DNA of 64,000 bases from Bog-532 sp963742875. GTDB taxonomy: Bacteria > Actinomycetota > Actinomycetes > Streptosporangiales > Streptosporangiaceae. Each line of letters opens with the position of its first letter. Position 1 is the first letter of the stretch. Below, one piece after another: positions 45,520 through 54,444 of this stretch. The position numbers and the translations under genes were made by a program. The notes under the pieces were generated by a model. It was not told the DNA's origin. It ran no database searches and saw only the letters and a list, made by a program, of their open reading frames with translations. The stretch lies in NCBI GenBank assembly GCA_963742875.1, contig CAVUNO010000001.1, positions 434,001 to 498,000 on the forward strand, in the 5' to 3' direction.

Positions 45520-45682
45520 TGGCAGCAGGTCTTGCCGTAGCCGGGGCAACCCCGGCGATGCCCGCGGAGCTGATGTCAGACACTCCGGGTCCTCCCGGGT
45601 GCGGTCGGCTGCGAAACAGGAACCCCAGCCTGCGAAGGCTAAGGTTCCCGCCCTTCCGGGCGGGGAGTAGTCAAACACGTGA
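45520..45682 (+). pseudogene. TnpB C-terminus and right end of internally deleted IS605-like element
   Basis: Translation gives ILAAGLAVAGATPA in one frame, then ADVRHSGSSRVRSAAKQEPQ and PAKAKVPALPGGE plus stop in the next. Both are typical of the C-terminal tail of actinobacterial TnpB after its RuvC domain (NILAAGL..., ...KQEP...). The stop overlaps a right-end hairpin, CCCGCCC (45647)/GGGCGGG, followed by GAGTAGTCA, the usual TnpB-element right end and omega-RNA 3' region. No intact TnpB or TnpA remains. Confidence 0.65.
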
Positions 45683-45725
45683 TCCTGCCTCGACATTGAA
45701 CCACTTCAACCAGGAGACTGACCTG

Positions 45726-45752
45726 ATGAAGATCGGAAGCCTCGCACCATGA
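45726..45752 (+). CDS. Eight-codon upstream ORF before plsC
   Basis: ATG-initiated MKIGSLAP, with an AGGAG site 12 bases upstream. Its stop overlaps the plsC start (ATGA). Could be a coupling leader peptide or chance; nothing is known of its function. Confidence 0.35.
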   Translation: MKIGSLAP

Positions 45753-46606
45753 GCAAGCAGGAGCGAAGCTACTCACCCGGCTGGCGGCGCTTCTCTGTCC
45801 TGGTGCTGCAGCCGTTGCTGCACGCGCTGATCAAGCAGAAAATGCAGGGCCGCGAGCACGTCCCCCCGGATGGGGGTGTGATCCTGGCCCCCAATCATCT
45901 CTCGTACGCCGACTGGGGCACGGTGGCGTTGTTCAGTCACGAGTCTGGCCGTTACCCCACCTTTCTCATCAAATCCCCCATCTTCAACGTCAAGATCATC
46001 GGCCCGGTCCTGCGCAAGCTCGGGCAGCTTCCGGTCTACCGTAATCGTGGTGACGCCGCCCTCGTCCTCCGGGACGCCGAGCGTGCGATCCGTGATGGCG
46101 AGTGCGTCATCGTCTACCCGGAGGGCACGGCCTCGCGCGACCCGGATCTGTGGCCCATGAAGGCCAGGACCGGCGTGGCCCGGCTCGCGCTGGTCACCGG
46201 CGCGCCGGTGATCCCGATTGCGCACTGGGGCGCCCAGCACGTGCTGCCGTACGGAAGTTCCCGCCCGCACCTGCTGCCGCGCAAGACGGTCCGGATGGTC
46301 GCCGGACCGCCCGTAGACCTGTCCGCGTTCCGCGACCGCCCGCTGAACTCAGCCACCCTGCGCGAGGCGACCGCGGTCATCATGGCCGACGTGACGGCGC
46401 TGCTCGCCGGCCTGCGCGGGGAAACACCGCCCGCCATCCCCTACGACCCCGCCGCACGCGGAAAGGCATCAATCAGCCGAACGGATCCGGCTGAGAGCCC
46501 TAACGTCAGCAGCGACGGCGCGGAGAGCCCGGCCGGAGGGCAGGCCAGCACGCAGGAGACGCCGGATCCGGCTGGAGGGCCGGAGGAAGATGCCCGCCCA
46601 ACGTGA
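45749..46606 (+). CDS. plsC: 1-acyl-glycerol-3-phosphate acyltransferase PlsC
   Basis: Makes phosphatidic acid. The catalytic HX4D is H50/D55 in NHLSYADW, and the substrate motif is EGT at 125-127 (VYPEGTASRD). A C-terminal ~55-residue Pro/Ser/Glu-rich tail is extra. The stop overlaps the gpsA GTG (GTGA), a two-gene phospholipid operon. Confidence 0.93.
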   Translation: MSKQERSYSPGWRRFSVLVLQPLLHALIKQKMQGREHVPPDGGVILAPNHLSYADWGTVALFSHESGRYPTFLIKSPIFNVKIIGPVLRKLGQLPVYRNRGDAALVLRDAERAIRDGECVIVYPEGTASRDPDLWPMKARTGVARLALVTGAPVIPIAHWGAQHVLPYGSSRPHLLPRKTVRMVAGPPVDLSAFRDRPLNSATLREATAVIMADVTALLAGLRGETPPAIPYDPAARGKASISRTDPAESPNVSSDGAESPAGGQASTQETPDPAGGPEEDARPT

Positions 46607-47607
46607 AGGCGGCCATCATGGGGGCCGGATCGTGGGGGACGACGTTCGGCCAGGTGCTCTGCGACGCCGGGACGCCGTCCGTCGTCTGCTGCCACAGGCC
46701 GGAACTGGCCCGGGTGATTAACCAACGGCACGAGAATCCCGACTACCTGCCCGGCGTCCCGCTGCCGGCCGAGCTGCGGGCCGCCGCTGACCCGACGGCG
46801 GCCCTTAACCGCGCTGACCTCGTAATATTCGCTGTACCTGCGCAGTCGCTGCGGGAGAACCTGCGCCGCTGGGCACCGTTCATCCCGGCTGGCGCGCAGT
46901 TCGTCAGCCTCATCAAGGGGATCGAGCTCGACACGTGCAAGCGGATGAGTGAGGTCATCACCGAGGTGCTCGACGTCCCTGCCACCCGGATCGGCGTCGT
47001 CTCCGGGCCGAACCTGGCCCGCGAGATCGCTGAACGCCAGTACGCGGCGACCGTCGTGGCCTGCACGGACGAGCGGGCCGCGGTCAGGCTGCAGCAGGCC
47101 TGCCACACCCCCTACTTCCGGCCGTACACCAATACCGACGTGGTCGGGTGCGAACTCGGCGGGGCGGTCAAGAACGTCATCGCCCTGGCCGTCGGGATAG
47201 CGGTGGCCATGGGGCTCGGTGACAACACCAGGGCCATGCTGATCACGCGCGGGCTGGCGGAGATCGCCCGGCTCGGCGCCGCCCTCGGCGGGTCCCCGCA
47301 GACCTTCGCGGGACTGGCTGGCCTGGGCGATCTGGTCGCGACCTGCGCCTCACCGTTGTCGCGGAACCGGACCTTCGGGGAGAACGTGGGCCGCGGCATG
47401 TCGGTCGCCGACGCTTCCTCGATGAGCGGCCAGGTCGCCGAGGGTGTGAAATCGTCGGAGTCTGTGCTCGCCCTGGCACGTAAGCACGGCGTGGAGATGC
47501 CCATCACCGAGGTCGTGGCCGCGGTCATGCACGCGGGCCTGCCGGTCAGGGAGGCCGCGATCATGCTCGCCTCACGCTCTGCAAAGCCGGAATGGTACGG
47601 GTCGTAG
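46603..47607 (+). CDS. gpsA: NAD(P)-dependent glycerol-3-phosphate dehydrogenase
   Basis: Supplies sn-glycerol-3-phosphate for phospholipids. Nucleotide-binding IMGAGSWGTTFGQVL; VSLIKGIELDT; VVSGPNLAREIA; the catalytic-lysine region CELGGAVKNVIALAVGIAVA; and AGLGDLVATCASPLSRNRTF. 334 residues from GTG 46603, coupled to plsC. Confidence 0.96.
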   Translation: MKAAIMGAGSWGTTFGQVLCDAGTPSVVCCHRPELARVINQRHENPDYLPGVPLPAELRAAADPTAALNRADLVIFAVPAQSLRENLRRWAPFIPAGAQFVSLIKGIELDTCKRMSEVITEVLDVPATRIGVVSGPNLAREIAERQYAATVVACTDERAAVRLQQACHTPYFRPYTNTDVVGCELGGAVKNVIALAVGIAVAMGLGDNTRAMLITRGLAEIARLGAALGGSPQTFAGLAGLGDLVATCASPLSRNRTFGENVGRGMSVADASSMSGQVAEGVKSSESVLALARKHGVEMPITEVVAAVMHAGLPVREAAIMLASRSAKPEWYGS

Positions 47608-47623
47608 ACGGTGAGCCGTGCTC

Positions 47624-47780
47624 GGGCCCGGCGTCGACGACCCATCGCCAGCTGAATTCCCGGGCGCTTGAGAGTGCGGGCATCGACCCGGGCGAGGTAC
47701 GGTTCTCCATCGGACTCGGGGACGCCGAGGACCTCATTTCCGACGCCTATGTGGCATTGGACTCTCTGGGCCGGCCCTGA
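47624..47780 (+). pseudogene. C-terminal fragment of a Cys/Met-metabolism PLP enzyme
   Basis: The frame reads GPASTTHRQLNSRALESAGI, then DPGEVRFSIGLGDAEDLISD. This is the end of cystathionine gamma-synthase/lyase-type enzymes (family pattern PAS.TH..L ... G...RLSVGLED.EDLI.DL). The N-terminal ~330 residues with the PLP lysine are absent; gpsA ends just before. A deletion remnant. Confidence 0.7.
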
Positions 47781-47905
47781 CCGGCAAACACGGACCGGCA
47801 GGCACGGACGGGCAGACCCTGGCTGGGAGACCTGGCTGGCCGGCACTACCGGCAGGCCGGCCGCTCAGCCGGCGATCAACGCTCAGGACGCGAGCGGAGG
47901 AACAA

Positions 47906-49090
47906 GTGAACGAGCAGCACAAGATCCGGGTGGCTGTGGTCTTCGGCGGCCGGAGCTCGGAGCATTCGATCTCCTGCGCCAGCGCCGCGTACGTGCTGCC
48001 CGCCCTCGATCCGGCCCGGTACGAGGTCGTGCCCATCGGCATCGCACGGGACGGCCGGTGGCTTCAGGTCTCCGGAGACCCGGGACGGCTCGCGATCGGC
48101 CGCGGCGGCGAGCTGCCGTCGGTCGACGCCCTCGCCACGCCGGGGGCGGAGATCGCCGCGCGCCCGGGGAGCGCCTCGGGCGGCCTGACCGTGCTGAGCC
48201 CGGGTGACGTTCCCCGCGACCTCGGCGCGGTGGACGTCGTGCTCCCGCTGCTGCATGGCGCCTACGGCGAGGACGGCACGATCCAGGGGCTGCTGGAGAT
48301 GACCGGCGCACGGTACTGCGGCGCGGGTGTCTTCGCCAGCGCGGCCGGCATGGACAAGGAGTACATGAAGTTGGTCTTCGCCGCGCATAGCCTGCCGATC
48401 GGGCCGTACGTGGTGGTGCGCGACCGCGACTGGTCCGCCGCTCCCGCGGACGCGCAGGCGGCGCCCGGCTCGGTCACAGTCGGCGCGGTCACGGCCGGCC
48501 CGGAACGCAAGCGTGTGCTCGATGACATCAGCGACCTCGGCTGGCCGGTGTTCGTCAAGCCAGCCCGGGGCGGTTCGAGCGTAGGGACATCGAAGGCACG
48601 CGATGCGGCCGAACTGGAGCAGGCGATCGAGACGGCCCGCGAGCACGATCCCAAAGTCCTGGTCGAGGCCGCGATCGACGGCATGGAGATCGAGTGCGCC
48701 GTCCTGGAGGGCGCCGACGGCGGCGCGCCCGAGGCCAGCATGCCCGGCCAGGTCATGATCGGCGGCGCGGACTTCTACGACTTCGAGGCGAAATACCTGG
48801 CCGACGAGACCAGCATGGTCATCCCGGCCCCCATTCCCGACCCGGCGATCGCCGAGGTCCGGCGGCTGGCCTGCGCGGCGTTCGACGCGATCTCCTGCGA
48901 GGGCCTGGCCCGGGTGGACTTTTTCTACACGCCCGGCGGGCGGGTCCTGGTCAATGAGATCAACACGATGCCGGGGATGACGCCTGCGTCCGGTTTCCCG
49001 AAGATGTGGGCGGCCACGAGACTTCCCTTGCCACAGCTCATGGACAGGATCATCCAGACCGCGCTGGCTAAACGACCTGGGCTGCGCTGA
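47906..49090 (+). CDS. ddlA: D-alanine--D-alanine ligase
   Basis: Peptidoglycan precursor enzyme, 394 residues, ATP-grasp fold. VAVVFGGRSSEHSISCASAA; VLPLLHGAYGEDGTIQGLLE; VKPARGGSSVGTSKA; and LARVDFFYTPGGRVLVNEIN followed by TMPGMT. GTG start with GGAGG nine bases upstream. Convergent with the HU gene. Confidence 0.96.
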   Translation: MNEQHKIRVAVVFGGRSSEHSISCASAAYVLPALDPARYEVVPIGIARDGRWLQVSGDPGRLAIGRGGELPSVDALATPGAEIAARPGSASGGLTVLSPGDVPRDLGAVDVVLPLLHGAYGEDGTIQGLLEMTGARYCGAGVFASAAGMDKEYMKLVFAAHSLPIGPYVVVRDRDWSAAPADAQAAPGSVTVGAVTAGPERKRVLDDISDLGWPVFVKPARGGSSVGTSKARDAAELEQAIETAREHDPKVLVEAAIDGMEIECAVLEGADGGAPEASMPGQVMIGGADFYDFEAKYLADETSMVIPAPIPDPAIAEVRRLACAAFDAISCEGLARVDFFYTPGGRVLVNEINTMPGMTPASGFPKMWAATRLPLPQLMDRIIQTALAKRPGLR

Positions 49091-49119
49091 CTCCGTCCGT
49101 GGGGACGACCCCCTTGGAC

Positions 49120-49345
49120 CCTGTGCTGGCCCAAGGGGGACGAGCCCCCTGGAACCCCCCGCTGCGCTTCGCGCCCCGCGGTGGTACTTCGCCGGCACAC
49201 CGGCCACTCACCGGGCCGGAGGCCCGGTGAGTGGCCGGTATGAGCGCCTCGCCGTAGCCCGTGCGCAGTGCCGCCGGGCCTGAAGGCCCGCCCGGACTCG
49301 CTGGGCCGGTATGGGCGCCTCGCCGCAACCTGCGTCTGGTACTCG
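49120..49345. repeat. Dispersed intergenic repeat, copy 3, with 18-bp perfect hairpin
   Basis: Shares GGAACCCCCCGCTGCGCT, GCGGTGGTACTTCGCCGGCA and CGGCCACTCACCGGGCCGGA blocks with 38085-38309. It contains a perfect 18-base stem (49200-49217 with 49221-49238) around GGA. A second, degenerate unit follows to GGCCGGTATGGGCGCCTCGC. Lies between convergent ddlA and HU; the hairpin may terminate both. Confidence 0.8.
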
Positions 49346-49444
49346 CCGTAGGGCCGCCGCCTCGCTCTCAGCGCCCGCAGGCCGCACGGGGAGGCTGCTG
49401 GCAGCCTGCCCGTGCCGCACCGAGAGCCGGGTGCTTGCCCGAAG

Positions 49445-49723
49445 CTACTTCCCGCCGTTGACGAGAGCCTTGAAGTCCGCACCGGGGCGGAACTTCGGCA
49501 CCGAGGACTTTGGTACCTGGATGGCCGCCCCGGTGGCGGGGTTGCGCGCGGTACGCGCTGGCCGATCACTCTTCTCGAAGACACCGAAACCGGTGATAGC
49601 GACCTTGTCGCCCTTTGCAACCGCATCCTGGATGGCGTCGAGGACGGCGTTCACGGCCTCGGTAGCGGACTTCTTGTCCCCCAGCCGGCCCGAGATCGCA
49701 TCAATCAGATCACGCTTATTCAT
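49445..49723 (-). CDS. hup: HU-family DNA-binding protein
   Basis: A 92-residue HU: MNKRDLIDAISGRLGDKKSA, ITGFGVFEKSDRPARTARNP and VPKFRPGADFKALVNG. It lacks the lysine-rich C-terminal tail found in the long mycobacterial/Streptomyces HupS type. Nucleoid protein; monocistronic. Confidence 0.95.
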   Translation of the reverse strand: MNKRDLIDAISGRLGDKKSATEAVNAVLDAIQDAVAKGDKVAITGFGVFEKSDRPARTARNPATGAAIQVPKSSVPKFRPGADFKALVNGGK

Positions 49724-50047
49724 ATCTCACTCCTGCGGTTCCCCCACGGGAGGTCACGCGGACATTGCACCCGAGAGCGCGCGACCTCTGACCTGCCCGA
49801 AAGTAGGCGATCCATCGCCGTTACACAATAACCATGGCCCACATTGCCCGCGTGTCGGGGCTTTAACCGGCCAGAACTGAGATTGCTGGCCGGATAGATC
49901 CCAATACAGCCGGCATAACCGGGCGAACACGGACGTAACGGTCCCTAGTTTCGGTCTGTCTCAGAAGCCCGGTCATCGTGGCCGGATCCGTGTGGAGGCG
50001 GTCGTCACCTGACGTAACCGGCGTTCCGGTCTTTCCTGGCAGGCGCC
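49724..50047. other. HU upstream region, no gene seen
   Basis: Comparatively less GC-rich region between HU and leuD. A GCCGTTACACAATAACCATG tract near 49810 lies in the likely HU promoter area. No coding frame recognised. Confidence 0.4.
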
Positions 50048-50641
50048 TCAGCCCGTCACCGGAAGCCAGGCCGGGCGCCGTTCCTCGAACCGGGCGACGT
50101 CGTCCGCGTAGCGCAGGGTCAGGCCGATATCGTCGAGGCCCTCCATGAGCCGCCACCGCGTGTAGTCGTCGATGTCGAACGGGGCCTTGATGGGCGCCGT
50201 CGCGTGACGAACCTGACGCGCCTTAAGATCCACGATGACCTCACCGGCCGGGTCCGCCTCCGCGGCATCCTGCAGCACCGCCACCGTTTCTTCCGGCAGC
50301 CGGACCGGCAGCAGGCCGGCCTTGGTCGCGTTAGTACGGAAGATGTCACCGAAACGCGGCGCGATCACAATGCGGAAGCCGTAGTCGACCAGCGCCCAGA
50401 CGGCGTGCTCGCGCGAGGACCCGATACCGAAGTCGGTGCCCGCGACGAGGATCGTCGCGCCGTCGTATCCGGGCTGGTTGAGGACGAACGAGGGGTCCTC
50501 ACGCCACGCGGCGAAGAGCCCGTCGCCGAATCCGGCGCGGCTGACGCGCTTCAGGTACTCCGCCGGGATGATCTGGTCGGTGTCGACGTTGCTCCGCCGC
50601 AGCGGCAGCACGCGCCCCGTATGAGAGATGAACGGCTCCAT
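50048..50641 (-). CDS. leuD: 3-isopropylmalate dehydratase small subunit
   Basis: 197 residues: VLPLRRSNVDTDQIIPAEYL, AGTDFGIGSSREHAVWAL and VIAPRFGDIFRTNATKAGLL. Forms the isomerase with LeuC; 33 bases downstream of leuC. Confidence 0.96.
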   Translation of the reverse strand: MEPFISHTGRVLPLRRSNVDTDQIIPAEYLKRVSRAGFGDGLFAAWREDPSFVLNQPGYDGATILVAGTDFGIGSSREHAVWALVDYGFRIVIAPRFGDIFRTNATKAGLLPVRLPEETVAVLQDAAEADPAGEVIVDLKARQVRHATAPIKAPFDIDDYTRWRLMEGLDDIGLTLRYADDVARFEERRPAWLPVTG

Positions 50642-50674
50642 GATGCTTTCTCCTTATGACCGGTGCTGGGCCGG

Positions 50675-52102
50675 TCAGAGGTGGGCGGGGGCGGTCAGGC
50701 GGCCGGTCACGGCGGTCGCGGCGGCCACCTCGGGCGAAACCAGGTGGGTGCGGCCGCCCTTGCCCTGGCGTCCCTCGAAGTTCCGGTTGGATGTGGACGC
50801 GCTTCGCTCGCCCGGGGACAGCTTGTCCGGGTTCATGGCCAGGCACATCGAGCAGCCGGCCGCGCGCCACTCCGCGCCCGCGGCTGTGAACACCGCGTCC
50901 AGGCCCTCCTGCTCGGCCTGCGCCCGGACCGCCATGGAGCCCGGCACGACCAGCATCCGGATGCCATCGCGGACCTTACGGCCGCGCAGCACCCCGGCCG
51001 CCGCGCGCAGGTCCTCGATCCGGCCGTTGGTGCACGAGCCGACGAAGATCGTGTCCACGGCGATGTCGGTCAGCGGGGTGCCGGACGTCAGGTCCATGTA
51101 CCGTAGCGACCGCTCAGCGGCCGCGCGCTCGCCCGGGTCGGCCATCGCCGCGGGGTCCGGCACGGAAGACGCCAGCGGGGCGGCCTGCGCCGGATTGGTC
51201 CCCCAGGTCACGTACGGCGTCAGCTGGGTGGCGTCCAGCGTGACCTCATGGTCGAATGTCGCGTCGGCGTCGGTCGGCAGCGAGCGCCAGTAGTCGAGGG
51301 CGGCCCCCCACTCGGCACCCTTCGGCGCGTGCGGCTTGTCCTCCAGGTAGCCGAAGGTGACCTCGTCCGGCGCCACCAGCCCGGCCCGCGCGCCCGCCTC
51401 AATCGACATGTTGCAGACGGTGAGGCGGCCCTCCATGGACAGGCCGCGCACCGCCTCGCCGCGGTACTCGACGATGTAGCCCTGGCCGCCGCCGGTGCCG
51501 ATCCTGGCGATGATCGCCAGGATCAGGTCCTTGGCTGTCACCCCGAAGGGGAGCTGCCCGTTGACCGTGACAGCCATGGTCTTGGGCCGGATCTGCGGCA
51601 GCGTCTGGGTGGCCAGCACGTGCTCCACCTCGCTGGTGCCGATACCGAACGCCAGCGCGCCGAACGCGCCGTGCGTGCTGGTGTGCGAGTCACCGCAGAC
51701 GATCGTCATGCCGGGCTGGGTCAGCCCCAGCTGCGGGCCGATGACGTGCACGATGCCCTGACCGGCGTCCCCCATCGGATGCAGGCGGACGCCGAACTCG
51801 GCACAGTTCTTGCGCAGCGCCTCGACCTGGGTCCGCGACACCGGGTCGGTGACCGGGCTGTATGGGCCGTCCAGGGGCACCCCGGGGCCAGTGATCCCGG
51901 TGGTCGGGACGTTATGATCCTCGGTGGCGATCGTCAGATCGGGGCGGCGCACCGTGCGGTCAGCCATCCTGAGCCCGTCGAACGCCTGCGGGCTCGTCAC
52001 CTCGTGTACCAGGTGCAGGTCGATGTAGAGCAGGTCAGGCTCACCCTCCGCAGTGCGGACCAGGTGGGCATCCCAGATTTTCTCGGCCAGCGTGCGGCCC
52101 AT
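50675..52102 (-). CDS. leuC: 3-isopropylmalate dehydratase large subunit
   Basis: 475 residues with the aconitase 4Fe-4S cysteines: FVGSCTNGRIEDLRAAAGVL, and GCSMCLAMNPDKLSPGERSA with two more. CGDSHTSTHGAFGALAFGIG is also conserved. Second step of leucine synthesis. Diverges from ndgR. Confidence 0.96.
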   Translation of the reverse strand: MGRTLAEKIWDAHLVRTAEGEPDLLYIDLHLVHEVTSPQAFDGLRMADRTVRRPDLTIATEDHNVPTTGITGPGVPLDGPYSPVTDPVSRTQVEALRKNCAEFGVRLHPMGDAGQGIVHVIGPQLGLTQPGMTIVCGDSHTSTHGAFGALAFGIGTSEVEHVLATQTLPQIRPKTMAVTVNGQLPFGVTAKDLILAIIARIGTGGGQGYIVEYRGEAVRGLSMEGRLTVCNMSIEAGARAGLVAPDEVTFGYLEDKPHAPKGAEWGAALDYWRSLPTDADATFDHEVTLDATQLTPYVTWGTNPAQAAPLASSVPDPAAMADPGERAAAERSLRYMDLTSGTPLTDIAVDTIFVGSCTNGRIEDLRAAAGVLRGRKVRDGIRMLVVPGSMAVRAQAEQEGLDAVFTAAGAEWRAAGCSMCLAMNPDKLSPGERSASTSNRNFEGRQGKGGRTHLVSPEVAAATAVTGRLTAPAHL

Positions 52103-52206
52103 TGCGCCCTCTCTTCCGGCCCTTCGGCCCCTCCGGTCAGTTCCCTCTCACCAACACGTTCCCGATCAGGATTTGGCCGGCGCCACTTCGGGCGTTTCCG
52201 GTTGCA

Positions 52207-52221
52207 TCTCGAATAGCGAGA
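52207..52221. promoter_or_regulatory. Candidate NdgR operator between leuC and ndgR
   Basis: TCTCG-AATAG-CGAGA, a perfect 5-base inverted repeat 15 bases before the ndgR start in the divergent leuC/ndgR region. This resembles the place where NdgR binds in other actinobacteria. Confidence 0.5.
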
Positions 52222-52236
52222 CGGCAGTATCAAGAC

Positions 52237-52950
52237 ATGAACAACTCTAGCGGAGTCGGCGTACTGGACAAGGCCGTTTCCGTGCTGAATGCCATGGAGA
52301 CCGGCCCCGCTTCGCTCGCGCAGCTCGTCAGCGCGACGGGTCTCGCGCGGCCCACGGCGCACCGGATCGCCGTGGCGCTGGAGCACCACCGGTTCGTGAC
52401 CCGCGACGCCCAGGGCCGTTTCGTTCTCGGGCCCCGGATCGCGGAGCTGGCCGCGGCGGCTGGCGAGGACCGGCTGCTGGCGGTCGCCCAGCCGATCCTC
52501 GGCTACCTGCGGGACGTGACCGGCGAGAGCGCGCAACTGTACCGCCGGCAGGCCGACGCGCGGATCTGTGTCGCCGCCGCCGAGCGCGCCAGCGGACTGC
52601 GCGACACCGTGCCCGTCGGCGCGGCGCTGCCGATGACCGCCGGGTCCGCCGCTCAGGTGCTGCTCGGCTGGGAGGACCCGGAGCGTATGCACCGGGGCTT
52701 GCGCGGCGCCAAGTTCAGCGCCACGATGCTCGCCCAGGTACGGCGGCGGGGCTGGGCGGCCAGCGTGGCCGAACGCGAGCCCGGCGTCGCCTCGGTGTCC
52801 GCCCCGGTGCGCGGCGCGGGCGGGCGGGTCGTCGCCGCCGTGTCCGTGTCGGGCCCAATCGAGCGGCTGACGCGCTCACCCGGCCGGCTGCACGCCGCCG
52901 CCGTGGTCGGCGCGGGTGACAAGATCAGCGAACTGATCGCGGACGGCTGA
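52237..52950 (+). CDS. ndgR: IclR-family regulator NdgR
   Basis: 237 residues. Helix-turn-helix in SLAQLVSATGLARPTAHRIA, then the wing FVTRDAQGRFVLGPRI and the IclR effector domain. Divergent from leuCD, as for NdgR, which regulates leucine and other amino-acid genes in Streptomyces. The ATG at 52237 is used; earlier in-frame sequence has no homology. Confidence 0.93.
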   Translation: MNNSSGVGVLDKAVSVLNAMETGPASLAQLVSATGLARPTAHRIAVALEHHRFVTRDAQGRFVLGPRIAELAAAAGEDRLLAVAQPILGYLRDVTGESAQLYRRQADARICVAAAERASGLRDTVPVGAALPMTAGSAAQVLLGWEDPERMHRGLRGAKFSATMLAQVRRRGWAASVAEREPGVASVSAPVRGAGGRVVAAVSVSGPIERLTRSPGRLHAAAVVGAGDKISELIADG

Positions 52951-53259
52951 GCGGCCGGTGCCGGAGCCGGACCGGGCAACTGGGACCGGGCAACTGGGAC
53001 CGGGAGCCGTGACGAGGCTGCTAGGGCAGGACGGACACCCGGGGGTGCCGCCGGCCGGACTTTAGTCCCAACCGGGCGTGACGCAGGGCATCTGTTGCGC
53101 CCACGACTGCCTACCGTATGGTCGCAGCTAATGGGCAGGCGGGCCCGAAAGGACGCCCGGGAAAGGGCGATGGTACCGCGACGTCCCGCCCGGCCCGGGA
53201 ACGCCGCCAACTGGTCACGATTCAGGAGCTGGCCCGGCCCTACGGAGCGAGGTCCCCGC
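52951..53259. other. pntAA upstream region, no gene seen
   Basis: Contains two copies of GGGCAACTGGGACC near 52974-53002 and a CTACCGTATGGTCGCAGC segment near 53110. No gene supported; presumably the pnt operon promoter. Confidence 0.4.
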
Positions 53260-54444
53260 ATGAAGGTAGCTGTCGTCAAGGAAAACGCACCAGGTGAAAG
53301 ACGGGTTGCGCTGGTGCCGGAGACGGTACCGAAGCTGACCAAGGCCGGCGCCGAGGTGCTCGTGGAAAGCGGGGCTGGTGCGGCGGCGTGGTTCCCCGAC
53401 AGCGCCTACGCCCAGGCGGGAGCGGCTGTCGTCGGCACCGCCGAGCTCTACAAAGGGGCTGACGTCATCCTCACCGTGACGCGGCCGGACCCCCAGGCCA
53501 TCGCGCGGATGCGGCCCGGGCAGACCGTGGTCGGGATGCTGTCCACGCTGATCGACCCGGGGCTGGCGCGCGATCTGGCCGAGCAGGGCGTCACCGCGGT
53601 CAGCCTGGACGGGCTGCCCCGCACTCTGTCCCGGGCCCAGACGATGGACGCGCTCTCCTCGCAGGCCAACGTCGCAGGGTACAAGGCGGTACTGATCGCC
53701 GCCAGCGCGTTCGGCCGGTTTTTCCCCTTGCTCATCACCGCGGCGGGCACCGCCCCGCCCGCCAAGGTCCTCGTGCTCGGCGCGGGCGTGGCCGGCCTGC
53801 AGGCGATCGGCACGGCGCGGCGGCTCGGCGCGGTCGTGAGCGGTTACGACGTCCGGCCCGCGTCCCAGGGCGAGGTCGAGTCGCTCGGGGCCACGTTCAT
53901 CAAGCTGACCTCGGTGGAAAGCGCGGCGGGCGAGGGTGGTTACGCTCGCGAGCTGACCGCGGAGGAACGGCAGGCCCAGCAGGACGAGCTGGCCGGCCAC
54001 ATCGCCCGGCACGACGTGGTGATCACCACTGCCCAGGTGCCCGGGCGCCGGCCGCCGCTGCTGGTCACCGACGACGCGCTCGAGAAGATGTCGCCCGGCT
54101 CGGTCATCGTGGACATGGGCGCCAGCGCGCTCGGCGGCAACGTGACCGGATCCCAGCCTGGCAAGACGGTCGTCACCGGCAACGGGATCAGGATCATCGG
54201 GGCGGACAACCTGCCCGCCACCGCGCCCACGGCGTCATCGAATGCCTATTCGCGGAACATCTCCGCGCTGCTGCTGCACATGATCTCTGACGGAGCGCTC
54301 GCCATCGACACTACCGACGAGATCCAGGCCGGCGTGGTGATCACGCACGATGGCAAGGTCGTGAACGAGGCGGTCGCCCGCCTGCTGCCCGCACAAACGC
54401 TCACCAAGGGAGGCGTCGCAGATGTCAGCGGCACTACTGACTGA
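53260..54444 (+). CDS. pntAA: NAD(P) transhydrogenase subunit alpha part 1
   Basis: 394 residues: the NAD(H)-binding soluble subunit. MKVAVVKENAPGERRVALVP; QANVAGYKAVLIAA; VLGAGVAGLQAIGTARRLGA; and GASALGGNVTGSQPG. The ATG at 53260 is used although the frame extends upstream. Overlaps pntAB by 23 bases. Confidence 0.95.
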   Translation: MKVAVVKENAPGERRVALVPETVPKLTKAGAEVLVESGAGAAAWFPDSAYAQAGAAVVGTAELYKGADVILTVTRPDPQAIARMRPGQTVVGMLSTLIDPGLARDLAEQGVTAVSLDGLPRTLSRAQTMDALSSQANVAGYKAVLIAASAFGRFFPLLITAAGTAPPAKVLVLGAGVAGLQAIGTARRLGAVVSGYDVRPASQGEVESLGATFIKLTSVESAAGEGGYARELTAEERQAQQDELAGHIARHDVVITTAQVPGRRPPLLVTDDALEKMSPGSVIVDMGASALGGNVTGSQPGKTVVTGNGIRIIGADNLPATAPTASSNAYSRNISALLLHMISDGALAIDTTDEIQAGVVITHDGKVVNEAVARLLPAQTLTKGGVADVSGTTD

